Source: an uncultured Agromyces sp.
Lineage (GTDB): Bacteria; Actinomycetota; Actinomycetes; Actinomycetales; Microbacteriaceae
Assembly (NCBI GenBank): GCA_913053875.1
Contig: CAJXGN010000009.1
Span: 62,001 to 126,000, forward strand
Length of the DNA stretch: 64,000 nt
Direction: 5' to 3'
Positions 37,893-46,800 of this stretch are shown in pieces. The notes under the pieces were generated by a model. It saw only the letters and a list, made by a program, of their open reading frames with translations. It was not told the origin of the DNA and did no database searches. How positions within the stretch are numbered: position 1 is the stretch's first letter; every line of letters starts with the position of its first letter. The position numbers and the translations under genes are program-made.

Positions 37893-38906
37893 TCAGGCGT
37901 AGAAGTCGGGGCGGTCGGGAGCGTTGACGGGCACGACCCCGCCCTCGAGCGCGCGGACGCCCGCCTCGCAGGCGATCGCGACGCGGTAGCCGTCCCACGC
38001 GTTCGGCCCGTCCACGAGCGTGCCGACGCGCACGGCGTCGACCCAGCGCTGGACCTGGCGGTCGTAGGCGTCGGCGAAGCGGGTCACGAAGCTCTCGTGC
38101 GCGGCGACGCCGAAACGCCCGTCCTGCCAGCGCTGCAGGCCCGCGGGCTGGCCAATGCGTGCGAGCCCGCGGTCGAAGACCGCCTCGGTGCCCACCTGGT
38201 AGCCGAACTGCACGCTGACGTTCATCTCGACATCGACGAAGACGCCGTTCTGCAGTTCCATGAGCACCAGGATGGGCTCGCGCAGGTGCGCCGGCGACAG
38301 CGGGTTCCGGCGGGGATACTTCACCTCGACGGATGCCACGGGCGAACCCGCCAGCCAGGGCACGACGTCGAACTCGTGCACGACCGAGTCGTTGATGAGC
38401 ATCTCCTGCACATAGCTCTCCGGCACCGACGGGTTCCGGTGCACGCAGCGGAGCATGAGCAGCTCGCCGGCGTCGCCCGACGCGATGAGCGCGCGGAGCT
38501 CCTCGTACTCGGCATCGAAGCGCCGCATGAAGCCGACCTGGATGTGCGGTCGATCGAGCCGCTGCTCGAGCTCGAGGATGCGCCACGACGACTCGGAGTC
38601 GGGCGTGAGCGGCTTCTCGCAGAGGATCGGGAGCCCCGCCTCGAGCGACGGCACGAGCACCGGCTCGTGGAAGCGCCCAGGCGTCGCGATCAGCACGGCG
38701 TCGAGGGCGTCGGCGTCGATCGCGTCCTCGATTCGCCCGAAGGCACGCGAGCCGGGAGCCGCGTCGGCGGCTGCGGCCGCGCGACCGTCGTCGGGCTCCA
38801 CAACCGCCGACACGACGGCGCCGCTGATGCGATCCGTGATGCGCGCGACGTGGTCGGCCCCCATCAGTCCGGCGCCGACGACGCCGATCCGCAGGTCGTT
38901 GCTCAT
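37893..38906 (-). CDS. iolG: Inositol 2-dehydrogenase (Gfo/Idh/MocA family)
   Basis: This 337-residue protein has an N-terminal Rossmann domain (GVVGAGLMGADHVARI, VLIATPGRFH), the catalytic Lys in CEKPLT (about 97-102) and a second catalytic pair in NDSVVHEFDVVPW, as in myo-inositol 2-dehydrogenases. It oxidises inositol to scyllo-inosose with NAD. It lies between the iolE-like and iolH-like genes, 14 bases upstream of the latter. Confidence 0.9.
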   Translation of the reverse strand: MSNDLRIGVVGAGLMGADHVARITDRISGAVVSAVVEPDDGRAAAAADAAPGSRAFGRIEDAIDADALDAVLIATPGRFHEPVLVPSLEAGLPILCEKPLTPDSESSWRILELEQRLDRPHIQVGFMRRFDAEYEELRALIASGDAGELLMLRCVHRNPSVPESYVQEMLINDSVVHEFDVVPWLAGSPVASVEVKYPRRNPLSPAHLREPILVLMELQNGVFVDVEMNVSVQFGYQVGTEAVFDRGLARIGQPAGLQRWQDGRFGVAAHESFVTRFADAYDRQVQRWVDAVRVGTLVDGPNAWDGYRVAIACEAGVRALEGGVVPVNAPDRPDFYA

Positions 38907-38931
38907 GGTGTGTCTCCCCGGTTCGGTTCGG

Positions 38932-39888
38932 TCACCGCACGCGCGCCAGGTGCGTGCAGGCGAAGATGTGCTCCCGCGTGCGGGATGCGATGGAGAAGGG
39001 CGCGTCGACGTGGCATCCGTACATGTCCTGCTCGACGATCGCGAAGATCTCCGGATCGATCGCCGCGACGGCCTCGATCACGGGACCGAGCTCGGGGATC
39101 CCCCCGGGTGGCTCGACCATGATGCCCTCGGCCGCGGCGTCGGCCCACGAGACGTCGTTCTTCAGCACGTCGAACAAGCGCGTGGGGTCGACCTGCTTGA
39201 GGTGCAGGTAGCCGATCCGGTCGGGGCGCTCGCGCACGAGCCCGAGGCTGTCACCGCCGTAGTACGCGAAGTGCCCGGTGTCGAGGCAGAGGTTCGTGTA
39301 GCGCGGATCGGTCTCGTCGAGGAACCGCAGCACCTCCCGCGTCGTGCCGACGTGGCTGTCGGCGTGCGAGTGGAACTGCTGGCGGATGCCGAACTCCTCC
39401 CACAGCGCCTTCCCGAGCCGGTCGTGCCCGGCGGCGAGCTTCGCCCACTGCGCGTCGTCGAGCGTGCGCGACTCGAGCGCCTCGCCGGTGGCGTCGCTGC
39501 GCCAGAGGTCGGGGATCACCACGAGGTGCTCGGCGCCCAGCTGCGAGACCAGCCCGGCGACCCGCAGTGCCTGGTCCCAGGCACGCTGCCACTGGTCCTC
39601 GCCCTTGTGGAAGCCGGTGAACACCGTGCCCGCGCAGAGCTGCAGCCCGCGCGAGCCGAGCTCGTCGGCGAGGCGGTGCGGGTCGGTGGGCAGGTATCCG
39701 TACGGGCCGAGCTCGATCCAGGAGTATCCCGCAGCGGCGGCCTCGTCGAGGAAGCGCTGCCAGGGCACCTGCACCAGGTCATCGGGAAACCAGACCCCCC
39801 AGGAGTCGGGTGCGGTGCCGATGCGCAGGCCCTGGGCGCCGCCGGTCGCGCCGCCGGGCTCCCGGTCGATCGAGGTCGTGTCGGTCAT
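38932..39888 (-). CDS. iolE: Inosose dehydratase (IolE-like TIM barrel)
   Basis: IolE removes water from scyllo-inosose to give 3D-trihydroxycyclohexane-1,2-dione. The 318-residue barrel has GTAPDSWGVWFPDD at the start, YSWIELGPYGYLPTDP, QQFHSHADSHVGT, LCLDTGHFAYYGG and FAIVEQDMYGC, all typical of IolE. It follows iolD by 30 bases in the operon. Confidence 0.9.
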   Translation of the reverse strand: MTDTTSIDREPGGATGGAQGLRIGTAPDSWGVWFPDDLVQVPWQRFLDEAAAAGYSWIELGPYGYLPTDPHRLADELGSRGLQLCAGTVFTGFHKGEDQWQRAWDQALRVAGLVSQLGAEHLVVIPDLWRSDATGEALESRTLDDAQWAKLAAGHDRLGKALWEEFGIRQQFHSHADSHVGTTREVLRFLDETDPRYTNLCLDTGHFAYYGGDSLGLVRERPDRIGYLHLKQVDPTRLFDVLKNDVSWADAAAEGIMVEPPGGIPELGPVIEAVAAIDPEIFAIVEQDMYGCHVDAPFSIASRTREHIFACTHLARVR

Positions 39889-39918
39889 GTGTCTCTCCGT
39901 CGAGTGCGTCGTGGTCGC

Positions 39919-41832
39919 TCAGCCGAGCAGCGGTCGCTGCGCGGCACGTTGCTGCTCGTACTCGCCGCGTGCCTGCAGCGTGGAGTCGAGCGTGGAGGCC
40001 TCGGGCACCGGCACGTCCCACCAGCCCTCGCCGTCGGGCGCGTAGATCAGCGGGTCGCTGTTGATCTGGATGAACGTCGAGCGCGTGGAGGCCTTCGCCG
40101 TCGCCATCGCGTCCTTCAAGTCGTCGATCGCTCCGGGGCCGGGCTCCACCTCGATCACGTCGAGCCCGTAGCTGCGTGCGTTCGCCGCGAGGTCGACCGG
40201 CAGCACCTCGTCGCCCTGGAAGTTCCGGGCCTCGGGGTCGTACTCGCGGTACCAGGTGCCGAAGCGCTCGGATCCGACGGTCTCCGAGAGGTGACCGATC
40301 GACGCGTAGCCGTGGTTCTGGATGAGCACGACGATCAGCTTGATGCCCTCGGCGACGGCGGTGACGAGCTCGGTGTTCAGCATCAGGTAGGAGCCGTCGC
40401 CGACCATGACCACGACGTCGCGGTCGTCGCCGTCGGCGAGCAGGCCGCGCTTGGCGCCGAGTCCGCCCGCGATCTCGTACCCCATGCAGGAGAACGCGTA
40501 CTCGACGTGGTAGCCGAGCGGATCGCGCACGCGCCACAGCTTGTGCAGGTCGCCGGGCAGCGAGCCGGCCGCCTGGACGACGACGTCCTTCGGCCCGGTC
40601 GACGACTGCACCGCGCCGATGATCTCCGGCTGTCCGGGCAGGCCCTGCCCCGACGGTGCGAACGCACGGTCGACGGCCGCGTCCCAGGCCTCCTTCTCCG
40701 CGGCGACCCGCGCACGGTACTCGTCGTCCACGATCCACCCGGCGAGGGCTGCGGCGAGGGCCTCGATCGCCTCACGGGCATCCGCCACCACCGGCAGCTG
40801 GGAGCCGTGCTTGTACGCGTCGAACGCGGCCACGTTGATGTTCACGAAGATCACGTCCGGGTCCTGGAACGCGGTGCGCGAGGAGGTCGTGAAGTCGCTG
40901 TAGCGAGTGCCGATGCCGATCACGACGTCGGCCTCGGTCGCCCTGCGGTTCGCCGCGGTCGTGCCGGTCGCCCCGACCCCGCCCAAGTATTGCGGGTGGT
41001 CCCAGTCGAGCACGCCGCCGCCGGCCTGCGAGGTGCCCACCGGGATGCCGGTGGCCTCGACGAGCGCGCGCAGCTGCTCCTCCGCACCGGAGTAGAGCAC
41101 GCCGCCGCCGGCGACGATGAACGGGCGGCGCGCACCGCGGATCGCCGCGACCGCCCGCTCGAGCGGACCCCGTTCGGGCAGCGGTCGGCGGATGTGCCAT
41201 TCGCGGTCCTGCAGGAACTCGACCGGCACGTCGAACGCCTCGGCCTGCACGTCCTCGGGGAGGGCGATCGTGACCGCGCCGGTCTCGGCGGGGTCGGTGA
41301 GCACGCGCATCGCGGCGAGCGCGATGGACGGCAGCTGCTCCGCTCGCTGCACCCGGTCGAAGAACTTCGACAGCGGCCGGAACGCGTCGTTGACGGTCAG
41401 CCCGATGTCCCACGGCTGCTCGAGCTGCTGCAGCACCGGGTCGGCGACACGGGTGGCGAAGGTGTCGCTCGGCAGGAGCAGCGCGGGCAGCCGGTTCGTC
41501 GTGGCGAGCGCGGCGCCGGTCAGCATGTTCGCCGCACCCGGGCCGACGGACGCCGCGGAGGCGAACGTGGCGCGGCGGCGATGCATCCGCGCGAAGCCCA
41601 CCGACTGGTGCACCATCGCCTGCTCGTTGCGCGCCTGGTAGTACGGCATCAGGTCGGGCTGCTCGACGTTCGCCTGCTTGAGCGCCTGCCCGATGCCCGC
41701 GACGTTGCCGTGCCCGAAGATGCCGAACATCCCCGGGACGGTGCGCTCGCGCACGTCGCCGTCCACCGTCCACTGGTGCGCCAGGAACTCCACGAGCGCC
41801 TGGCTCACCGTCATCCGCCTCGTCGCCGCCAT
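39919..41832 (-). CDS. iolD: 3D-(3,5/4)-trihydroxycyclohexane-1,2-dione hydrolase (ThDP-dependent)
   Basis: This ring-opening enzyme of the inositol pathway belongs to the acetolactate synthase superfamily. The 637-residue protein has the activating Glu in YQARNEQAMVH, the central domain AGGGVLYSGAEEQL, and the ThDP motif VMVGDGSYLMLNTELVTA. The ATG shares one base with the iolB stop (TGATG), so translation is coupled. Length matches the family. Confidence 0.97.
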   Translation of the reverse strand: MAATRRMTVSQALVEFLAHQWTVDGDVRERTVPGMFGIFGHGNVAGIGQALKQANVEQPDLMPYYQARNEQAMVHQSVGFARMHRRRATFASAASVGPGAANMLTGAALATTNRLPALLLPSDTFATRVADPVLQQLEQPWDIGLTVNDAFRPLSKFFDRVQRAEQLPSIALAAMRVLTDPAETGAVTIALPEDVQAEAFDVPVEFLQDREWHIRRPLPERGPLERAVAAIRGARRPFIVAGGGVLYSGAEEQLRALVEATGIPVGTSQAGGGVLDWDHPQYLGGVGATGTTAANRRATEADVVIGIGTRYSDFTTSSRTAFQDPDVIFVNINVAAFDAYKHGSQLPVVADAREAIEALAAALAGWIVDDEYRARVAAEKEAWDAAVDRAFAPSGQGLPGQPEIIGAVQSSTGPKDVVVQAAGSLPGDLHKLWRVRDPLGYHVEYAFSCMGYEIAGGLGAKRGLLADGDDRDVVVMVGDGSYLMLNTELVTAVAEGIKLIVVLIQNHGYASIGHLSETVGSERFGTWYREYDPEARNFQGDEVLPVDLAANARSYGLDVIEVEPGPGAIDDLKDAMATAKASTRSTFIQINSDPLIYAPDGEGWWDVPVPEASTLDSTLQARGEYEQQRAAQRPLLG

Positions 41833-42746
41833 CAGTGCCGGCCCTCCTCGTCTGCTCCGTAGGGGAGTCTCGTGTCGAACGGCTGGTCGGCCCAGGCGTC
41901 GCGCACCCAGGCGTGCGCCGGGTCGTCGCTGATGAGCCACTCGCGCTCGGGGTCGGGCCCGGCCATCACGTTCAGGTAGTAGAGGTCGTAGCCCGGGGCC
42001 GCCACCGCCGGACCGTGGTAGCCGTACGGCACGAGGGCGATGTCACCGGTGCGCACCATGGCGTTGATGTCGATCTCCCCGGCGGGCGACGAGTACGTGC
42101 TGAACATGCCGAACGCGGCATCGGCCTCGGCGTTCGCTCCACGGGTCGGCGCGGACTCGAAGTAGTAGATTTCCTCGAGGCGCGACTCGTGCCCCGGCAC
42201 GTGCTCGTCGTGCTTGTGGGGCGGATAGGACGACCAGTTCTCCGCGGGCGTGACGACCTCGCAGACGATCAGTCGTGCGGCATCCAGCGCCGCCGGGGTG
42301 CCGAAGTTGTGCACCTGACGGCTCGAGGCGCCCGCACCGCGGAGCTCGACCGGGGTCGACGCCGCCGGGACGTACCGGACCGGCCTGCGGTCCGCCGTGG
42401 GCGCCTCGGCCACGGCGACCCGGCCGGTGCCGGTGACCCGGGCGCTCGTGCCTGCCCCGAGGTAGAGCACGTCGGTCGGACCCGCGAACACCGAACGCCG
42501 CCCCTCGAGCACGGTCTCCGTCTCGCCCCCGCCGTCGTCGTGGACGACCCGGAACGCTCCGGCCAGCGGCACCACGATGCGCTCGACGTCGCCGCCCTCG
42601 AGGGCGAGCCCGTCCCCCGCGCCGAGCTCCGCGACGCGGATGCCGGTGTGCTCCCAGCCCGGTGTGTGCGCGTCGACGACGCTCTCCCACCCGTCGCGCG
42701 CGAGCGCGCCGCGGGGGTGGAACCAACGCTGGTCGGTGGTGCTCAT
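41832..42746 (-). CDS. iolB: 5-deoxy-glucuronate isomerase
   Basis: This 304-residue bicupin converts 5-deoxy-glucuronate to 2-deoxy-5-keto-gluconate. Metal ligands are visible in SYPPHKHDEHVPGHESRLEE then IYYFE. The VPYGYHGPAVAAPGYDLYYL segment near the C terminus is diagnostic. It lies between iolA and iolD. Confidence 0.96.
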   Translation of the reverse strand: MSTTDQRWFHPRGALARDGWESVVDAHTPGWEHTGIRVAELGAGDGLALEGGDVERIVVPLAGAFRVVHDDGGGETETVLEGRRSVFAGPTDVLYLGAGTSARVTGTGRVAVAEAPTADRRPVRYVPAASTPVELRGAGASSRQVHNFGTPAALDAARLIVCEVVTPAENWSSYPPHKHDEHVPGHESRLEEIYYFESAPTRGANAEADAAFGMFSTYSSPAGEIDINAMVRTGDIALVPYGYHGPAVAAPGYDLYYLNVMAGPDPEREWLISDDPAHAWVRDAWADQPFDTRLPYGADEEGRH

Positions 42747-42794
42747 CGTGCCCTGTCCTGCCTGTCCTGTCGTCGTGCCGGCCGCGTGCGCGGA

Positions 42795-44348
42795 CTAGTG
42801 GTTCTGCGGGAAGCCGAGGTTGATGCCGCCGTGGGTGGCAGGGTCGAGCCAGCGGCTGGTGATGGCCTTCTCGCGGGTGAAGAAGTCGAAGCCGTGCACG
42901 CCGTACGCCTTCGCGTCGCCGAACAGCGACGACTTCCAGCCGCCGAACGAGTGGTACGCGACCGGGACCGGGATGGGCACGTTGATGCCGATCATGCCGA
43001 CCTGCACCTCGGTCTGAAAGCGCCGGGCGGCGCCGCCGTCGTTGGTGAAGATCGCGGTGCCGTTGCCGAACGCGCCGGAGTTGATGAGGTCCATGCCCTC
43101 CTGGAACGACTCCACCCGCACGACCGACAGCACCGGGCCGAAGATCTCCTCGGTGTACGCCCGCGACGTGGTCGGCACGCGGTCGAGCAGCGTCGGTCCG
43201 AACCAGAAGCCGTCCTCGTGGCCGTCGACCGCGAGCCCGCGGCCGTCGACGACGACCGTGGCACCGTCCGCCTCGGCGATGTCCACATACCCCGACACCT
43301 TGTCACGGTGCACGTCGGTGATCAACGGGCCCATGTCGGGCTCGCCCGCCGGGCCGCCCGCCCCGTTGCCGATTCGCAACCGGCCGATGCGCTCGCCGAT
43401 CTTCGCGATCAGCTCGTCGGCGACCGGCTCGACCGCGAGGACCACCGAGATCGCCATGCACCGCTCGCCCGCGGCGCCGTAGCCGGCGTTCACGGCCTGG
43501 TCGGCGACCAGGTCGAGGTCTGCGTCGGGAAGCACCAGCATGTGGTTCTTCGCCCCGCCGAGCGCCTGCACCCGCTTGCCGTGCTTCGACGCCGTCTCGT
43601 AGATGTACTGTGCGATCGGCGTCGACCCGACGAACGAGATCGACTGCACCGTCGGGCTGGTGAGCAGCCCGTCGACGGCGAGCTTGTCGCCCTGCAGCAC
43701 CGTGAACACCCCGTCGGGAAGGCCCGCCTCGGCCCACAGCCGCGCAAGCCACAACGACGCGGACGGGTCCTTCTCGCTCGGCTTGACGACCACCGCATTG
43801 CCCGCCGCGATCGCGATCGGGAAGAACCACATCGGCACCATCGCCGGAAAGTTGAACGGGCTGATCACGCCGACCACCCCGAGCGGCTGGCGCAGCGAGT
43901 ACACGTCCACGCCGGTCGACGCGTTCTCGGTGTAGGCACCCTTCAGCAGGTGCGGGAAGCCCGTCGCGAGCTCCACGACCTCCTGCCCGCGCAGGATCTC
44001 GCCCATCGCGTCGGAGACGACCTTGCCGTGCTCGGCCGTGATGATCTCCGCCAGCTCGCCCTTCCGGGCGTTCAGCAGCTCCCGGAACGCGAACAGCACC
44101 GTCTGGCGCTTGGCGATCGAGTAGCCGCTCCAGACCTCGAACCCGCGCTGCGCCGAGGCGATGGCCTCATCGATCTCGGCCTGGTCGGCCAATGCGACCT
44201 GAGCCGAGACCTGCCCGGTGGCAGGGTTGTACACAGGCGCCGTGCGCCCGCTCGTCGAGGGGCGTTCTGCACCGTCGATCCAGTGCGGGATGACGCGCAC
44301 GTCGGTCTCCGCGTCGGAGATGTCGGTGGTGGTTTCGGTGAGGCTCAT
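42795..44348 (-). CDS. iolA: Methylmalonate-semialdehyde dehydrogenase (CoA-acylating)
   Basis: This 517-residue aldehyde dehydrogenase converts malonate semialdehyde to acetyl-CoA at the end of inositol breakdown. ISPFNFPAMVPMWFFPIAI is the CoA-acylating family signature; GGAKNHMLVLPDADLD and GAAGERCMAISV hold the catalytic Cys, and the expected Glu found in hydrolytic aldehyde dehydrogenases is absent. AAGGAG precedes the ATG at 44348. Confidence 0.96.
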   Translation of the reverse strand: MSLTETTTDISDAETDVRVIPHWIDGAERPSTSGRTAPVYNPATGQVSAQVALADQAEIDEAIASAQRGFEVWSGYSIAKRQTVLFAFRELLNARKGELAEIITAEHGKVVSDAMGEILRGQEVVELATGFPHLLKGAYTENASTGVDVYSLRQPLGVVGVISPFNFPAMVPMWFFPIAIAAGNAVVVKPSEKDPSASLWLARLWAEAGLPDGVFTVLQGDKLAVDGLLTSPTVQSISFVGSTPIAQYIYETASKHGKRVQALGGAKNHMLVLPDADLDLVADQAVNAGYGAAGERCMAISVVLAVEPVADELIAKIGERIGRLRIGNGAGGPAGEPDMGPLITDVHRDKVSGYVDIAEADGATVVVDGRGLAVDGHEDGFWFGPTLLDRVPTTSRAYTEEIFGPVLSVVRVESFQEGMDLINSGAFGNGTAIFTNDGGAARRFQTEVQVGMIGINVPIPVPVAYHSFGGWKSSLFGDAKAYGVHGFDFFTREKAITSRWLDPATHGGINLGFPQNH

Positions 44349-44359
44349 CAGTAACTCCT

Positions 44360-45271
44360 TCAACGTGAGGTGAGCAGATCGGTGTGGACGAGGCCGGCGG
44401 CGGTATCGACGGCCCGGGCGACGTCGCCGTCGGGTGGGTAGAGCAACGTGCGGCCGACGGTGAGCCCGCGGACGCCGGGCAATGCGAGCGCGTCCTGCCA
44501 CGCTGCGAAGGTCTCGTCGGGATCGTCGCCGGAGTCCCCTCCCAGGAGCAACGTCGGCATCGTGGTGGCCGCCATCACCCGCTCCATGTCGGGCACGACG
44601 GGCAGCTTCATCCAGGTGTACGCGCTACTCGCACCGAGGCCGGAGGCGATCGAGATCGACAGGACCACATCGTCGGTCGAGAGGTCGTTGACGATGCGGC
44701 CGTCGACCCACCGACTCATGAAGGGCTCGAGCATGACCGGGAGCCCGGCCGACGCTGCAGCGGTCACGGCAGCGGCCGTGGCCTCGAGCGTCGCCGCGGT
44801 GGACGGATCCTCGAGATTGACCCGCACCAGCGTCTTCGCGAAGTCCACGCCGCACTCGACCATGCGCGGCACGTCGAAGGCCGTGTACCTGTCGTCCATC
44901 TCGAATCGAGCCCCACGCAGGCCGCCACGGTTCATGGAGCCGACCACGATCTTGTCGTCCAGCAGTCCGAGCGCCGCGAGATCGTCGATGATATCGGGAG
45001 TACCCAGCACGCCATCGACGCCCGGACGACTGAGCGCGACAGCGAGCCGCTCCAGGAGTCCATACCGGTCAGCCATGGCCATCTCGTCGCTGCCGACGGC
45101 GAGCGCGCCCCTCGCGGGGTGGTCGGCCGCGACGATGAACAGACGTCCGTCGCCGTTGAGGATCTCGCGGCGCCTGCGTGCCCCGTAGATCGATCGCAGC
45201 CGCTCCGGGTGGCGTGCGCGCAGCTCCCGCAGGCGCCCGAAGTCGGCGGCGCTCGGCGTTCCGTTCCCCAT
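44360..45271 (-). CDS. Cgl0159-type (beta/alpha)8 protein, possible aldolase of inositol catabolism
   Basis: This 303-residue TIM barrel is found between iolC and iolA in corynebacterial-type inositol operons. LFIVAADHPARGAL and SAYTWMKLPVVPDMERV resemble class I DeoC/FbaB-like aldolases, with Lys in WMKLPVV at the Schiff-base strand; TLLLGGDSGDDP and GLTVGRTLLYP resemble the phosphate site. No IolJ is present in the window, so this gene could cleave 2-deoxy-5-keto-gluconate 6-phosphate. The ATG is one base after the iolC stop. Confidence 0.78.
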   Translation of the reverse strand: MGNGTPSAADFGRLRELRARHPERLRSIYGARRRREILNGDGRLFIVAADHPARGALAVGSDEMAMADRYGLLERLAVALSRPGVDGVLGTPDIIDDLAALGLLDDKIVVGSMNRGGLRGARFEMDDRYTAFDVPRMVECGVDFAKTLVRVNLEDPSTAATLEATAAAVTAAASAGLPVMLEPFMSRWVDGRIVNDLSTDDVVLSISIASGLGASSAYTWMKLPVVPDMERVMAATTMPTLLLGGDSGDDPDETFAAWQDALALPGVRGLTVGRTLLYPPDGDVARAVDTAAGLVHTDLLTSR

Positions 45272-45272
45272 C

Positions 45273-46226
45273 TCAGTCGCCCTTCTCGAGGAGTGCGAGC
45301 ACGTCGCCCTCCGACGGCATCGCGGTGGAGCACTCCCGCCGTGAGGCCACGACGGCCCCCGCCACATTGGCGAACCGGAGGGTGCGCTCGAGGTCCCAAC
45401 CGGCGAGGAGCCCATGGCAGAGCGCCCCGCCGAACGCGTCGCCAGCGCCGAGCCCGTTCACGACGTCCACCCAGTGCGGAGGCACCTCGACGGTCTCGCT
45501 CCGCGTCTTCGCGAGCACCCCTTTCGGACCCTGCTTGACGATGGCCAACTCGACGCCCCGGTCGAGCAGCGCATCGGCTGCGCGAAGCGGCTCGGTCTCA
45601 CCGACCGCGACCTCGCACTCCTCACGGTTGCCGACCGCGATCGTCGCATGGGCGAGGGCACGTCCGACCTGTTCTCGCGCCTCGGCCACGCTCGACCAGA
45701 ACATCGGGCGGTAGTCGAGGTCGAAGATCGTATGTCCGTCGGTCCGCGCGGCCAGCACGTCGAGGTGGGTCGAGCGGCTGGGCTCCTGGGTGAGTCCCGT
45801 GGCCGTGAACCAGAGAATGCGCGCGGCGCGCACCGCATCGAGGTCGAGGTCACTCGCATCGATGTTCAGGTCGGGTGCCTTGGGCTCGCGGTAGAAGTAG
45901 ATCGGGAAGTCGTCCGGGGGGAAGATCTCGCAGAAGGTGACGGGCGTCGGATGCAGCGGATCGACGCCGACGTAGGCGGGGTCCACCCCGAGGCGCTCGA
46001 GCTCCCTGAGGAGGTAGCGACCGAACGGATCATCGCCGACCCGCGACACCAGCGCGCTTCGTCGTCCGTAGCGTGCTGCGGCGACCGAGACGTTCGCCGC
46101 GCTGCCGCCGAGGTACTTGCCGAACGTCTCGACGTCCTCGAGTCCCACGCCGTCCTGGAGCGGATAGATGTCGACGCCCAGGCGACCGATCGCCAGGACG
46201 TCACGTGGGAGGGTGTGCTCCGTCAT
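45273..46226 (-). CDS. iolC: 5-dehydro-2-deoxygluconokinase
   Basis: This 317-residue PfkB-family sugar kinase has GRLGVDIYPLQDGVGLEDVE, the first PfkB signature GGSAANVSVAAARYG, and the catalytic Asp in VNGLGAGDAFGGALCHG. It phosphorylates 2-deoxy-5-keto-gluconate. It is the first gene of the operon. The ATG at 46226 has only a weak, close GGAG. Its promoter is overlapped by IolR-type site C. Confidence 0.94.
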   Translation of the reverse strand: MTEHTLPRDVLAIGRLGVDIYPLQDGVGLEDVETFGKYLGGSAANVSVAAARYGRRSALVSRVGDDPFGRYLLRELERLGVDPAYVGVDPLHPTPVTFCEIFPPDDFPIYFYREPKAPDLNIDASDLDLDAVRAARILWFTATGLTQEPSRSTHLDVLAARTDGHTIFDLDYRPMFWSSVAEAREQVGRALAHATIAVGNREECEVAVGETEPLRAADALLDRGVELAIVKQGPKGVLAKTRSETVEVPPHWVDVVNGLGAGDAFGGALCHGLLAGWDLERTLRFANVAGAVVASRRECSTAMPSEGDVLALLEKGD

Positions 46227-46278
46227 ACTCCGCTGTACAACCTTCTGTATCGCTCGTACAGGATCGTATCGATCCCTA

Positions 46279-46288
46279 TGTCCTAACA
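46279..46288. promoter_or_regulatory. IolR-type operator (site C)
   Basis: TGTCCTAACA matches the IolR consensus fully and overlaps three bases of the iolC -10 box TATTGT (46291-46286), as expected for repression. Confidence 0.7.
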
Positions 46289-46313
46289 ATAGCACAACAT
46301 AGCCGGCTGGCAA
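46286..46313 (-). promoter_or_regulatory. iolC promoter
   Basis: TTGCCA (46313-46308), a 16-base spacer and TATTGT (46291-46286) on the minus strand give a leader of about 50 bases before iolC. Confidence 0.6.
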
Positions 46314-46380
46314 GCGCGTGTCCTGGCCGGCACCGCCTCTGAGCCGGAGGCGGCCACGGGATTGAGTCATATTGTGCTAT

Positions 46381-46390
46381 TGTCCGCACA
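46381..46390. promoter_or_regulatory. IolR-type operator variant (site D)
   Basis: TGTCCGCACA overlaps the -10 box TATTGT (46378-46383) of the thioesterase gene and ends on its start codon. On the minus strand it continues GGACAATAGCACAA, copying the sequence around site C in inverted orientation. Confidence 0.5.
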
Positions 46391-46800
46391 TGCATCATGA
46401 GATGTCGTTCTACACGAGGAAGTGGGTGCGCCCCGAGGACCTCAACGGCAACGGGACGCTCTTCGGCGGCAGCCTGCTGCGGTGGATCGACGAGGAGGCC
46501 GTGGTCTACGCGGTCATCCAGCTCGGCAATACCCGCGTGGTCACGAAGTACGTCTCCGAGATCGAGTTCCTCGCGTCCGCCCGACAAGGAGACCTCATCG
46601 AGATCGGACTCCAAGCGGTGGACTTCGGCCGCACCTCCTTGACGATGCGCGCCGAGGCGCGCAACATGATCACGCGGCGGAGCATCCTGACCATCGAGCG
46701 CATCGTGTTCGTGGGGCTCGACGAGCAGGGGGATCCCACCCCGCACGGCTACACCCACATCACGTATCAACGCGACCGCTTCCCCGGGATCGCCGGCTGA
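46390..46800 (+). CDS. Acyl-CoA thioesterase (hot-dog fold)
   Basis: This 136-residue YciA/BFIT-type thioesterase has NGNGTLFGGSLLRWIDEEAV, where the N-terminal hot-dog helix carries the catalytic Asp/Glu region. The substrate is unknown. TATTGT lies six bases before the ATG, so the message is probably leaderless. It faces away from iolC across a 163-base region with matching operator-like sequences, suggesting co-regulation with inositol use, perhaps to manage CoA esters made by IolA. Its 3' end overlaps the convergent MFS gene by 41 bases. Confidence 0.85.
   Translation: MHHEMSFYTRKWVRPEDLNGNGTLFGGSLLRWIDEEAVVYAVIQLGNTRVVTKYVSEIEFLASARQGDLIEIGLQAVDFGRTSLTMRAEARNMITRRSILTIERIVFVGLDEQGDPTPHGYTHITYQRDRFPGIAG

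Noticed and set aside
38455..41862. Plus-strand frame of over 1100 codons opposite iolG, iolE and iolD
   Set aside because: It spans several real genes on the other strand and has shadow-type composition.
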